This document shows positions 45,300 through 56,159 of a stretch of 64,000 bases of DNA, in pieces. The position numbers and the translations under genes are program-made. Positions within the stretch are counted from its first letter, which is position 1. Each line of letters opens with the position of its first letter. The stretch is taken from assembly GCF_030247195.1 (NCBI RefSeq), contig NC_080672.1, forward strand, positions 97,660,113-97,724,112, written 5' to 3'. A model generated the notes under the pieces. That model searched no databases, was not told the origin of the DNA, and saw only the letters and a list, made by a program, of their open reading frames with translations. The DNA comes from Topomyia yanbarensis (taxonomy: Eukaryota > Arthropoda > Insecta > Diptera > Culicidae).

Positions 45300-45465
45300 A
45301 AATCTATGTGCAGTTATTGTAAATTGAAGTGTGTGTTGAAGTGTGATAGTAATATTGCAGAACTATTACAATGATTCTACCAAAATTGAGAGCACTTCCT
45401 GGCAGGGATTCGAATATATAATGCCTGGCTGATGAGACCAGCATTACAACCTCGGCACAATCATC
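45300..45465 (-). mobile_element. tRNA-derived SINE (Feilai-like)
   Basis: Minus strand: GCCGAGGTTGTAATGCTGGT, CTCATCAGCCAGGCATTATA, then TATTCGAATCCCTGCCAGG, which reads as a pol III box B (GGTTCGAATCC-like) at the tRNA T-arm position. This is followed by AAGTGCTCTC, GTAGAATCATTGTAATAG and TTCTGCAATATTACT, resembling the body of Feilai-type SINEs of Aedes as I recall it. The left part containing box A is degraded. Inactive, old copy. Confidence 0.6.
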
Positions 45466-45469
45466 TCTT

Positions 45470-47789
45470 TGCTATTCTATTACATACAATATAGGCCGAT
45501 TTAAAATAAATCATCCTCGATTCTGAACCGGCAGTTTTTAAATTACTATAGTGATGCAGAACGTGGGCTAAAACAACGATTCAGTACCCTCATAATGTCA
45601 GTCCGGAGCTGGGTAAGCGAGTCGGACACTCGAATACAATACGCCGAGAACAGCACTTTTTGCTCAGTCGTTATCATTAGCTTATTTTCGGAAAGTCGCT
45701 GCATTGCAATACATATTCGTGATTGGCGCAAAAAAAAAACAGATACGGGTAATTGATTTTTGTGGTCTGCGTATCCACCCAGTTTTGACCCAGAAATGCG
45801 GTTTAAGCTGATAAACCTAAACAAATTGATATACTGCCTTCAGTCACCCGATTTCCATATCTGACAAAAAGCCAGCTGTTATTCCTAAGTATTTCACCTA
45901 ATTGCATTGGGTTTTAACAACATGCTGGTAGCTGTTTATGACTATAAGTTATGAAAATAATTTAATATTTGACAAAATACATAAGATCAACACTTCGTCA
46001 CACGGTTCGAAACAAAGTATTCGATCCCAGCGGAGATGAACGTGGTAAACATCATTTCATTGCGGTAACCCTCAGTCATCTGCGGTTGTAACTGACTCCC
46101 TTTGGGGCACGTTACTGCTCGATAAAATGTTTGTTGCAGTGCGTTTGATTCCGATCGATCCAACAAACTTTCCAATTGCTCACCACCATACCATACCATA
46201 CCAAGCAAACTATCTTCAACGTTCGCCTTTCTTCCCGTTCCGAGCGATAGGGAAAACAGAAAGGCCCTGTTCCCACGCGCTATTTACTCCCGGTAAGGCT
46301 TTCTTCCTTTTGGCTGTAGATACGTTAACTTGCGGGTGGATTATTTAATTAAAATGTGTCTTTTGAACTTTCTCCCCCTGCCGCTTTTTCGGTGCACTGA
46401 ACGATAAACGTTGCTCTGTGGTAGACAATTCTCGCCTATGTTTCGGAAAATTGATTTGCCCTTGACTCTTTCGCCTGCTTTCCAACTGGGGAGGTCTCCG
46501 CTCCGGCTGCTGTCAATCTAACGACGCATCAGATACATATGGCACATGTGTTTTTGTTCCGTCTCAACTCTGTCGACTTTTTTGTGTTCCAAGCTATGAG
46601 CAGCACCCTGCCGCTGTCAGCACAGTTTTGATTACAGGAAGTGCTGCTCCATTAGTCAGAAGTGTTCTAGATTCAAAATGCACTAGCTGCTTTTGTTGGC
46701 GGGGTTATGTTGGTTCGTTTCGTTTTAGTTTTCATTACAAAATGACGGTTGTTATAGTAGGCATTTTGTATGCGCTTCATATTTCACTGTCAAGTGTTAA
46801 ATTCCGATAGATTACATCTTTCGTTGTTTAGGGATATGCTTCCCCAATTTCCGACGATCTTGGTTCAATAAATAAAAATTTTACATCACCTCCTGCAAAC
46901 CTATGCAAAAATGTGAATAGTTTTGTCATCAACCGATGGCATTAAACTACTATTGATTCAAATGTGAGTGATTTGAAGTTAGGTCGGGGATTTACTAGCT
47001 CTACTTGGTTGGCAGTTACGGAGAAACATTTCTTCGCATTGATTTTCAATTTTTAGCAGGCACTTCAACTGCATCATTGCATCAGTAAGCTTGAAACTCA
47101 TTCCGAAAAAGCTGAGTTATGCAGATGGTATACGTGATATGACTTAAAGAATGAACATTCCCAACAACATCTTGAGAAAATTATGCATTCATGTCAAAAT
47201 AGCTATTGAATTGCGAAAGTCGTGGTTCGTGTTTCACATAATCTTATTTTCAGCGTGTTTTTTTACAAATTCCCATTTCTGCTCTGTTTCGTCCTACAAT
47301 AGTTCCATCTGCTTATTCTCCATACTATCAAAACGCAATTGAAATGTGCCAACAAACAATGTTCCGTGACACTTTTAGTTTCATGTTGACCTAAGGTAAA
47401 TCGATACAGAACTGAGGGCTTCTGCGAGTCATCCTCGAGACGGACGATACTACTTTCGCTTTCGATAAATATTTAAACAATTGGTGTGCCGTCAGGCATT
47501 CCAGTGAATGAGGTTGTGGTATTTCGCCTCGAGTTCCGATAAATAGGTATGATTCAAATTCAATAAACGCAATACGTAAAACCAACTGCACAGCCTGTCA
47601 ATGAGATGGCATGCAGAGGGAAAAAATTTGTTATTGAAAATAAAAGCTTGGGTCGTAAAATTATGTAATATTAATATGTCAATCATTCAGTTCTTATTTG
47701 GTATCTTTCAATGTCTATTTGTTGCGAAAAATCTACTCACAATCCTATTTATGTATTTGGAAACACCAACTCAATTATAGCAACTCAAA
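45470..47789. other. About 2.3 kb without a recognised gene
   Basis: A few open frames under 95 codons and a short CCATA tandem at 46189-46203. GC content rises somewhat at 46000-46700 with C/T-rich text, but no exon-like coding signal was recognised. Confidence 0.4.
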
Positions 47790-48055
47790 AGGGACCATTA
47801 ATAAATTACGTTGCGCAAAAATTGATCAAATTTAATTCCCCCCCCCCCCCCATGTAACAAACTGTCACAAATTTTTCATACCCCGTCTCTATTACGTAAC
47901 AAATTTCCCAAAAAAAAAATTCTTCAATAAAAACATGTTACGTAACGTTCTAGTGCAATCCCCCTTCCCCATATGTCACATCATGTCACACTTTGTCGTG
48001 TACCCCCTCGCCCCCCCCCCCCCCCCAAATCTTACGTAATTTATAAATGGTCCCT
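47790..48055. mobile_element. 266-bp MITE, AGGGACCAT family
   Basis: Left end AGGGACCATTAATAAATTAC, right end TAATTTATAAATGGTCCCT. These are imperfect inverted repeats of about 20 bp preceding ACGTAA-rich interiors. Two long C runs (47838-47851, 48011-48026) lie inside. Similar MITEs are common in arthropods. Another partial copy is at 33939. Confidence 0.75.
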
Positions 48056-48289
48056 AATTGTCCTATTGCTAATGTTCAATTGATTTCTTATGGGATATGG
48101 TACACGTGTTCCACCATAGGTGCAAAGTATAATACGTTAGGTAGATGGACGATAGGTATCGTTATACATTACACGAAAAAAAAACTCGTTCATCTACATT
48201 GGGTTACATTCGAATGTTTGGTTCGGTTACTGTCGTTGTTCCCTGGACATGCTTAGTTTTTGTTATGATTCTCGTTCATGATTAGGAAT

Positions 48290-49640
48290 CCACAGCCGAC
48301 AGTCAAACGGTGTTTATGATTTCAGGAGCTTATTCGCAATTTTCGGGATTTCTCATCAAGTTACCGCCTATTTTATTCATGAATTTTCATGATTTATGTT
48401 CATGATTTCAGGATCTAAGTCGCAATTTTCGTAATTTCTATTCACGTTATCGTGATATTTTAGTCATGAATAGAGCGATTTATGTTCATAACGAATAACG
48501 AGGACCAAATAGTTTTCTCATAACTACTGCTAGTACCTATTACTGGACGCTAGCAGCTGGATATTTCGTAGAAAAGTGCATGGAACAAAAATGATTACAC
48601 GAATACTCCACATTTTGTGAAAAAATTCACTTGAAAATTTCATTACCATGTTGCATAAAATTGAAAATGATTAGAAATATCTTTTAAAAATCACAAGTAC
48701 GCAAAATACATCATAAATCATGTACTAGGAATCATGTTCCAGTTCATGAACACATGAATAATATTTTCTGGTTTTGTGAACTATTTCACGAGCACGAATG
48801 GTAAGTCGTGACTATTATACTGGGCATCATGAATCAGCTCACGAATACGTGAATCACATTTTCTGATTTTGTGAACTATTTCACAAGCACGGATATTGGA
48901 TCGTGCCTAATATATTGGGAATAAAGAACCAGTTCACGAATACATGAATATTTCATGGTTTTGTGAACAATTTCACGGGCAGGGATATTGGACCGCGCAT
49001 AATATATTAGGAATCATGAACCAGCTTATAATACATAAATAATATTTCATGATTTTGTGAACTTTTACACGAGCACAGATATTGGATTGTGCCAAAAATA
49101 TTAGGAATCATGAACCAGTTATGGAATACATGAATAATATTTGAAGATTTTGTAAACGATTTCATGAGCACGAATGATAAGTCGTGACTACTATACTAGG
49201 GTTCATGAATCAGTTCACGAAAACATGAATATTTTAAAATTTTATGATTTATTTCACGGAAATGCACGGTCAGTCGTGATTATTACACCAGGAATCATGA
49301 ACCTGTGCACGAATACAAGAATAATATATGATGATTTTGTGAACTATTTCACGAGGATATTGGATAGTGACTAATACATTAGAAATCATGAATTAGTTCA
49401 TGATAAAATTCCGAGTATCGTGAAATAGTTCACGAGAAAATATAAATATTTGATTTTGTGAACTATTGTTCCTAAATCTATTAATAAAATCAATAAGTTG
49501 TGATATTTCTGCTAATAAAAGCGTTATGCGGGCGCTACTGAAGGGAAATTGAACATAATTCTAAAACATGTGATTTTTGTTCATGGTCCTGTTTTCGTTA
49601 CATGACATGGAACTTTATTCACATTTTTTCCGTGTATGGA
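48290..49640 (+). repeat. Dispersed element with 94-bp internal tandem array
   Basis: The first part (48300-48480) repeats TCAGGAxCTxAxTCGCAATTTT and ATCGTGATATTTTAGTCATG units. The second part (about 48590-49470) holds about nine units with GATTTTGTGAACTATTTCAC. Marker positions 48772, 48867, 48959, 49053, 49148, 49240 and 49334 give spacings of 92-95 bp. Each unit also has GAATCATGAACCAGTTCACG and TGAATAATATTT. It ends near TTTTTTCCGTGTATGG. Related copies lie at 10010-12780 (split) and 56160-57010 (inverted). Confidence 0.8.
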
Positions 49641-49722
49641 CGTTAGGCATTAAGACATTAGGCATAACAGTGGTTAGGCATAATATGCGTTGGACATAAA
49701 GGGTGTTAGGCATAAATTATCA
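49641..49722 (+). repeat. Short degenerate GTTAGGCATAA tandem
   Basis: Five imperfect units of about 15-17 bp: GTTAGGCATTAA, ATTAGGCATAAC, GTTAGGCATAATA, GTTGGACATAAA, GTTAGGCATAAAT. Confidence 0.75.
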
Positions 49723-51059
49723 TGTTGATGTATCTGTTAAAGAAACTCATTTTCGACGATTTTATCGTCGGTTCGTGAAAGCGTGAATGGAAACTGGCCA
49801 ATTTTATCAATATTTTATTTTACTGTATAAACTTGCAAAAACACATACGCTTGTTGAAATTGTTCAAGAACAAACAATTGTTTTGAATAACAGCTCAGGA
49901 AATGAAGAATGGTAAATTATATTACTATTTATTGACCGAATACAGAAATATTGCTGCTGTTACAATAATTACCTTCCATATTATTTATTTCTATGAATAT
50001 ATGCTTGTTACCATCAAAGATATATCCGTGTACTGTGATGAATTGTAGAAATAAATAAAGCCTTAGCGAACGTAACATCCTTAACCTAATGCTTAATCTG
50101 CCCAAAAAACTGCAAGTTTTCGAAAGTTCCAAAATTTATGTTTGGTCTTAGACGCACCAGCTCAAAGTTAATGCCTCTAAAGATATGAACAAACTGTTTT
50201 GTGTTCGTTACGGTGCATTATTCATAAATATTCTGTTCCAATTGTATCGGTAATACATGTAATAGACTTGAAATATATTTGATTCAAAACTGTTTTCTTA
50301 TTTGAAGCAATCTTCAGTCCTCCCTTTGCAATAACAAGGAAAATATCTTGTATGTTTTTGTGGATTTTGCAGTCTCATATTGAAGTTATACGAGAAAATA
50401 GTGCAGCATAGCATAGGTTTTTCTAACCCGACAAAAAACGAGCCTAAGGTTAAAATTCACATTAAAAAGCTATACAATAACATCATGCCAAACATCCATT
50501 ATACCTAATGTACATTATATGTAACGTATCAAAACATCTCAAAAGAACTCAAACTTCAAGTAAAATTAATTATTTTAGTTAATTTCGAGGAATGTGTTTA
50601 TTGATGTTATGACCGAGAAAAGTGCTAATCTTACGTTCTAATCCGGTAATAATCGAGCCTCATATGACGGATGATTTTCAGAGATAGTAGGATTGTTGAA
50701 CTTGCTCAGCAAATAACCCTGTATGTAAATTGGCTGCAAATTCTGTTAGAATTGAAAATTATATGTCGCGACTAGATACCTAAAATACAATTTGGAAAAA
50801 TTAAAAAAATGTAAGCAAACTAAAAAATCAATCGTGCTTGCGTCTTTTTAGCGTTAGCGTCAATCCAGCTCTAGCTTATTTAGTCCTGTCAAGTTAGTGT
50901 CGGAATCTGATGAGACGAAGTCGAAACGTAAATTCCATAACTAATTTAGTTCGTTATTTAGTTTTGTGCCCTTAATGTGCAAAGGTGGTTTTAAACGATT
51001 TTCTCCATAGTTGAGAAAAAATAAATGTTGAATTATTTTCCTATTAAAGAGATATGTAG
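49723..51059. other. No recognised gene
   Basis: AT-rich. GATGAGACGAAGTCGAAACG near 50910 resembles CGCGACGAAATCGAAACGC near 58365, hinting at a shared dispersed repeat tail. Nothing else stands out. Confidence 0.4.
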
Positions 51060-52656
51060 CATAGTGCTGATTGTTATGTTGAGTGTATGATCACGTGGGG
51101 ATGAGTGTTTCATTTTTATGTTCGCGTTTGAGACCGCGTTTATGTGTTGCTCAAACGTTCATTACTCACCGGGGCGTTTGAATGTTTGCGAGATCGTAGC
51201 TGTATGTGTGTGTGTGTGCGTGGTCGCGAAGACTTCGAGCGTTTGTATGTTACTGTGTTTGAACGTGTGGGCTTTTGTATGTAGCGTATCCTAGCTAATA
51301 TGATACTTTATACGTGCAAATGCGATTATATAACCGTGTGATCATTTGAATATTTATGTAGGCTCTTTAATGCTCTCACGGACCACAAATCCGATATTTA
51401 ATTCTGAATGTACGGTTCAAATTAGAGATGGGCGAGTGCATCGCGAATTGACTCTTGAAAAAACAGTGAGTGACCAACGATTCTTTTTAAAAAGTTGCGA
51501 TCCTTTAAAAAAAATCTGCTGTTGAGCGACTTAGGCGAATGTAACTGAATGAATGTGCTGCACCGAACTAATGAAGAACGATGATCCTAAAAAGAAGCTA
51601 GTGAGTTAGCTGTGGTCATTAATCACATAAAAATAAATAAGCGCAAATGAAATAAGATATTTCTTTAAATGATTCACTACATCGATCAAGGGTGGATTCT
51701 TTATTTTCCGACAAGATTCGCTCACTAAACTGAGTCGGTTAGCCTATCTCTACTTCAGATGCTAGAAGAAATTGCGTTTTTCTGTATCGGTAGAGTACCC
51801 GGCAAATACTGCCCTGAAACGTGTTATCTAGTATAAATGAGCGCATTATTTCTTGAGAATGGTCCAACTGAAGGCATGGACCTAAGCTGCTATACTGAGT
51901 AAATGCCTCTGGAAGTGACCGTGAGAAAGTTTTTAAAATCGCACTCTAGCTCACTTAGTCACACGAGGGGTGTTTATGCTTGCAAGATCGCGGGTGTAGA
52001 TTTGCGTGCATGATCACAATTGCATGTTCACTTTTATCATCAAGGTTGTATTATGGCGCAGAGCTCGAGCGACTGTATGTTTATGGGTTTGATTTATGGG
52101 TGTGTGTGTCGCGTGTATGTAACTTTGCGTGTATATATTCGTTTATATAGCCGTGTAACCGCTTGTATATTCGTGTGTGTGTGTTTCTGAATGCTTGTTC
52201 GAACTGCGGTTTTGAGCGTACGGTTCATATCTGGAAAAGTGACATTCCCCATGCTAGTAATCCGGCCATGGCGCTGTGAGATTTCATAATGTATGTCAGT
52301 TTCCCTTTTTGGAGGCGAAACTGAAGACATGGAGCTGAGCTGCTAGGACAAACCGTAGTGGCTTCCGCACATTAGCGAAACATAAAAGTTTAGGAACGGG
52401 CGTTAGTAAAATAGTACTTGACACCACAAAATGCTGACATATTCACTTGAATAACCGGAGAAGTTTTATGTTCGCGAGCGTATATTCGCACACATAAAAA
52501 TGCGAGAATGCGGACGTGTGTGTGCGATATCGCGGGCGTATGCTATAACACGGGCGTATGTCCCTATTGTGTGTCCGCATGTGTAGCCAGATTTATACCA
52601 TCGCGAAGGGCACAAGCGTTTCTATGATAACGCATTTGATCGCGCGGCGAATTTAA
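51060..52656 (+). repeat. GATCGCG-rich tandem repeat, block F
   Basis: About three degenerate monomers with a nested hAT-like element (51423-51752). Phrases: GATCACGTGGGGATGAGTG, TTCGAGCGTTTGTATG, ATTTGAATATTTATGTAGG, GGCATGGACCTAAGCTGC, AGATCGCGGGTGTAG, TAACTTTGCGTGTATAT, ATCGCGAAGGGCACAAGCG. It is cut at 52657 by histone-derived copy 3. Confidence 0.75.
51423..51752. mobile_element. 330-bp hAT-like MITE nested in block F
   Basis: Ends TAGAGATGGGC (left) and GCCTATCTCTA (right) are inverted with one mismatch. The flanking octamers GTTCAAAT and CTTCAGAT match at 6 of 8 positions and correspond to the tandem-repeat text ACGGTTCAGATGCTAGAAG. That text is restored when the element is removed. 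There is no coding capacity; interior TGAATGAATG and GATTC words. Confidence 0.75.
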
Positions 52657-53157
52657 TTTTAATGTAGAATACATTTAAGCTTTCAATATAGGGGTCCCGT
52701 TTCAAAATATCGGCTGCGGCACCGCGTCAGATTTTGAACGTTAATAACTTTTATCATACTTAACAGAATGATTTGATTTTTAGGCCAATTTGTTGAAAAT
52801 ATGTTCCTCTATGCTGTATTAAAATTTTAAGTATGTATAACATGCACTAATAACAAAAAATTGTGTTTTGAAAAATCTTTCGAAAACGACTCGGAAAAGT
52901 GAAAATTTTCAGCCCATCCCGCACAGAGCCGTCAAAATGGTGGACCAACCGAACAATAAAATAATGAAAAGTTTATATATAGGTCCACTACATGTTTGTT
53001 TTATGATTATTCGTATTTGGTTGCTTGACGAGAGCAGTTAGTGGGGGAAAGACGGCATACTCCTTTGGTTAGGCCATTAGAAGCCGGACGGAAAGGAAAG
53101 GCTCACGCACGGCACGAGAACGAGCGAGAAAGCGATAGTAGTGCATATTAGCGCGAT

Positions 53158-53165
53158 TATATAAA
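53158..53165 (+). promoter_or_regulatory. TATA box of histone-like promoter, copy 3
   Basis: TATATAAA with the same flanks as in copies 1 and 2 (AGCGCGAT before, TATCTGTCGGTCGG after). Confidence 0.55.
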
Positions 53166-53244
53166 TATCTGTCGGTCGGTTTTTCTCATTCGTATTCGTT
53201 CAAGTACTAGCAAGCAGCCAGTCCACCGAAGTAAAGCAGTTGGC

Positions 53245-53362
53245 AATGACGACGGTCCGAAAAAGTGCCCCAGCTACTGGTGACTCATCGGAACTGTCGC
53301 CCTGCAAGAATTTCGCCCCAACTAAAGGGCAACTAATCTGTAGGCTATCGTTCCAGCGTCTA
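53245..53362 (+). pseudogene. Histone H3 pseudogene a, copy 3 (truncated)
   Basis: [10 protein letters not shown] and the shifted [11 protein letters not shown] segment (matching GTVALREIRRY) are followed by LICRLSFQR. The sequence then jumps at 53362 into the inverted promoter module, so the second half of H3 and its stem-loop are deleted. Confidence 0.8.
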
Positions 53363-54075
53363 TATAAGAAATACGATGTGTGGAACGAAAGAAAGAGAAT
53401 TTAAATTATCCTCTCTCGCTCGTTTTCGTGCACTGCTTTTCCATTCCTTTCTGCTGCTAATACCATCATAACTTAAACGAATGTGCATGTTCCCCCACCA
53501 TCTCATGGCCAGTGTTGCCACAATTGCATGTTGCTATTACACTTTGAATTATTTTATCGATCCTCTCTAGTATTGATAAAATATAGAACGTGCAAAGTAC
53601 ACTAGTCGCATGCTTTTATTCGAACTTTTTGGCAGCCTCCGTTGATTAACTGCATAAATCGATTTGTTTGTGCAGCTCCTTGCTAGTAGCAAACTAAATA
53701 GCCTTTATCAGCGCTAACAAATAACACAAAAGAATTTAAATTTGTGAAAATATTTTCCTTCCTTCTTTTCAAATCTGTAACATTCTTTGAAAATATTGTT
53801 TGAATGTTGTTATTGAAAAACTGAACATGCAAGTTTGCTAGCACTGGCCACTACATTGAAGGCGATGGAAAGACAGAATATTCGTTTTGGTTATGCTAGT
53901 ATTGGTAGCCGAACGGAAAGGAAAGGCGCAGGAATGGAACGAAAACGAGCGAGAGAGCGATAGTAGTGCTTTCTCGTGTGTTTATATATGAATATTGGTC
54001 AGTCGGTTTTTCTCATCATTCGTATTCGTTCAAGCACTAGCAAGCAGCCAGTCCACCGAAGGAAAGCAGTTGGCA

Positions 54076-54401
54076 ATGGCGATGGACGAAAACAGTGCCC
54101 CAGCTACTGGTGACTCATCGGAACTGTCGCCCTGCAAGAATTTCGCCCCAACTAAAGGGCAACTAATCTGTAGGCTATCGTTCCAGCGTCTGGTTCGTGA
54201 GATTGTACAGGACTGCAAAGTCGAGCTATGCTTACAAACCTCAGTCGTAATGATGCCCCGAGAAGCCAACGATGCCTACTGGTTCGAGAATGCAAAATAG
54301 TGCGCCTGGTTTGTTCGAGAATGCAAAATACTGCACCAAACGCATAACTTTCAGGCCAAATATATTAAACTGGCTCACCGTGTCGCGGGGAGTGCGTCTG
54401 A
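54076..54401 (+). pseudogene. Histone H3 pseudogene b, copy 3 (most complete)
   Basis: The fullest H3 relic in the window. NSAPATG corresponds to H3 residues 27-33. [20 protein letters not shown], then [20 protein letters not shown], stays in one frame. TKRITF, PKYI-like and LAHRV segments then lead, with one more frameshift, to a GEC-V-stop end matching RIRGERA. Upstream is the promoter at 53860-54000; downstream is an intact stem-loop at 54430. It lacks the first 25 residues of the H3 tail. The spacing of the alpha-2 region fits H3 and not the longer loop of CENP-A. Confidence 0.85.
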
Positions 54402-54429
54402 ATTATGCTCCCGCAATAAAACAATAAAC

Positions 54430-54445
54430 GGTTCTTTTCAGGACC
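54430..54445 (+). terminator. Histone stem-loop, copy 3 H3b
   Basis: GGTTCTTTTCAGGACC, 29 bases after the relic stop codon. Confidence 0.8.
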
Positions 54446-55319
54446 AATTAATTGTGTTCTAATAAGAGTTAAACTGAAATATCCATTTGAGGTGTTTAAC
54501 AATTTTCAGCAAGTAGGTTAGAAATACGATATGTGGATAGAAAGAGAATTTAAATTATCCTCGCTCGTTTTCGCGCACTGCTTTTCCATTCCTTTCTGCT
54601 GCTAATACATCATAAATTAAACGAATGTGCGTGTTCCCCACCATCCCATGGCCAGTGTTGCCACAATTGCATGTTGCTATTACACTTTGAATTATTTTTT
54701 CGATTCTCTCTAGTGTTGATAAAATATAGAACGTGCAAAGTACACTAGTCGCGTGCTTTTATTCGAACTTTTTGGCAGCCTCCTTTGATTAACTGCATAA
54801 ATCATTAGATTTAAATTAACGTCTCGAAGTGAAGTCACGATGCTCCGGTTATGTCACAGACATTACCCACCCATCTTTTTTTAGTTTAGTAGAGCGAATA
54901 CGAATTACTATCGCTCTCTCGCTTGCTCGTTTTCGGGCTATGTTCCTTTTCATTCTTTCCTGCTACTAATACTAGCATAATCAAAACGAATGTGCGTATT
55001 CCCACCATCCATTTAGTGAGCAGTGTTGCCAAACGCATTTTCAGTTTTTCATCAATAACATTTCAACAATATTTTCAAAGAATGCTGTAGATTCGAAAAA
55101 AAGAAAAATAGTTGGTGATGGAAAAGAATTCCCAATTAGAATTTTTAACCATAATTATAACGAATCATTTGAAAATTTCACATGCAAACGTAATTTCGTT
55201 GCATATCATTAGATTTGGATTAACGTCACAAGTGTAGTTACGACACTCCAGTTATGTCGCAGACATTACCCACCCATCTTTTAATGTAGAATATTTAGTC
55301 TAGAAATCAGAATGTTCCA

Positions 55320-55559
55320 ATGGTCGTTTCAGGCGACTTCAACATAGATGTTTCAAAACAAGAGAATTTGAAATTTGTTTATTTTATGAATGAATGTTTC
55401 AAGCTTCGTTTGATCTCTGATCCATCACAAGCAACTACACTTGCAGGCACATGCATTGATCTTGTATTTGTCAAAAACGTCAATGCAGAAACCCGAAGAT
55501 ATATTTCGTACTTTTCATATCACAGACCAATACTTTTTTTAATTGATCCAGTGGTTTAA
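55320..55559 (+). pseudogene. Retrotransposon endonuclease C-terminal fragment
   Basis: Encodes MVVSGDFNIDVSKQE, then FMNECFKLRLISDPSQATTL, AGTCIDLVF and ISYFSYHRPILF. GDFNID is the metal/catalytic motif of APE-type endonucleases; TCIDLVF and HRPI follow at the usual spacing, with the aspartate before the final histidine changed to tyrosine. It is about 80 residues, open throughout, with no RT after it. It lies inside histone-derived copy 3, between two copies of its terminal motif, so it is a secondary insertion or capture. Confidence 0.75.
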
Positions 55560-55739
55560 TTTCAAATGTAAACAACGCTTGAAAAATTATAACCGGTTGA
55601 CGACCTACACCTACACCAATCATGTCAGAATCACCTCCTGGACAACAGCTAAGCCCGGAAATAGTAAGAAGTCAGAAGCATCCAACGAAAATCGAAGCCA
55701 GCGCATCTCCCCACCAAGGCCAACAACGCCAACAAAAAC

Positions 55740-55755
55740 GGTCCTTGTCAGGACC
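55740..55755 (+). terminator. Histone stem-loop, last of copy 3
   Basis: GGTCCTTGTCAGGACC plus ACCA; perfect stem, one loop change (T to G). Equivalent to 40728 and 44001. Confidence 0.8.
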
Positions 55756-56159
55756 ACCATCATTTTTGTAAAGAATAATTTGAAATATTCCTCGCCCAAA
55801 TCACCTTTTGTCCGAAAATTCCAATGAATATCAACATATTTGAAGAACGTGTTCCTTATGTATTCTACATCTCTCCGGTTATGTCGCAGACATTACCCAC
55901 CCATCTTTTTTATGTTTGAATTCGTTCATAAAGGATGTTTTTGATCATAATTTACCAACATAATTTAGCTTGTTCAGTTTTCTTTGCAATTTTATCATGC
56001 AGAGAATATTTGCTTGAGCCACGACTTCAATCAAACTTGCAATTAGTTGTCAAAAAATCATCGCTTCTGGCAAAGCTCCTTTTTGGTGGGCGGGGTAATA
56101 AATAAACAAAACTGCCTGTTCAGTGTGATGAGCTTCCAGAACAGATCCTAGAGACCCCA

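Larger units (their letters stand above)
52657..55914 (+). repeat. Histone-H3-derived repeat unit, copy 3
   Basis: Starts TTTTAATGTAGAATACATTT and ends ACATTACCCACCCATCTTTT like copies 1 and 2, but is diverged and rearranged. The first H3 is cut short at 53362. The second H3 is more complete than in the other copies. A third inverted promoter module is at 54890-55060. The motif GACATTACCCACCCATCTTT occurs internally at about 54865 and 55262; the latter is joined directly to a second TTTTAATGTAGAATA start. A retroelement endonuclease fragment lies at 55320-55559. It sits inside tandem block F or at its edge. Confidence 0.8.

Noticed and set aside
48590..49470. CRISPR array
   Set aside because: The 94-bp periodic units vary throughout, with no separation into constant repeats and unique spacers, and the DNA is clearly eukaryotic.
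53995..54300. A CENP-A (centromeric H3) gene instead of an H3 pseudogene
   Set aside because: The segment around QDCKVELCLQ has canonical H3 spacing without the longer loop of CENP-A, its residues track canonical H3, and a replication-dependent stem-loop follows. The frames are broken.
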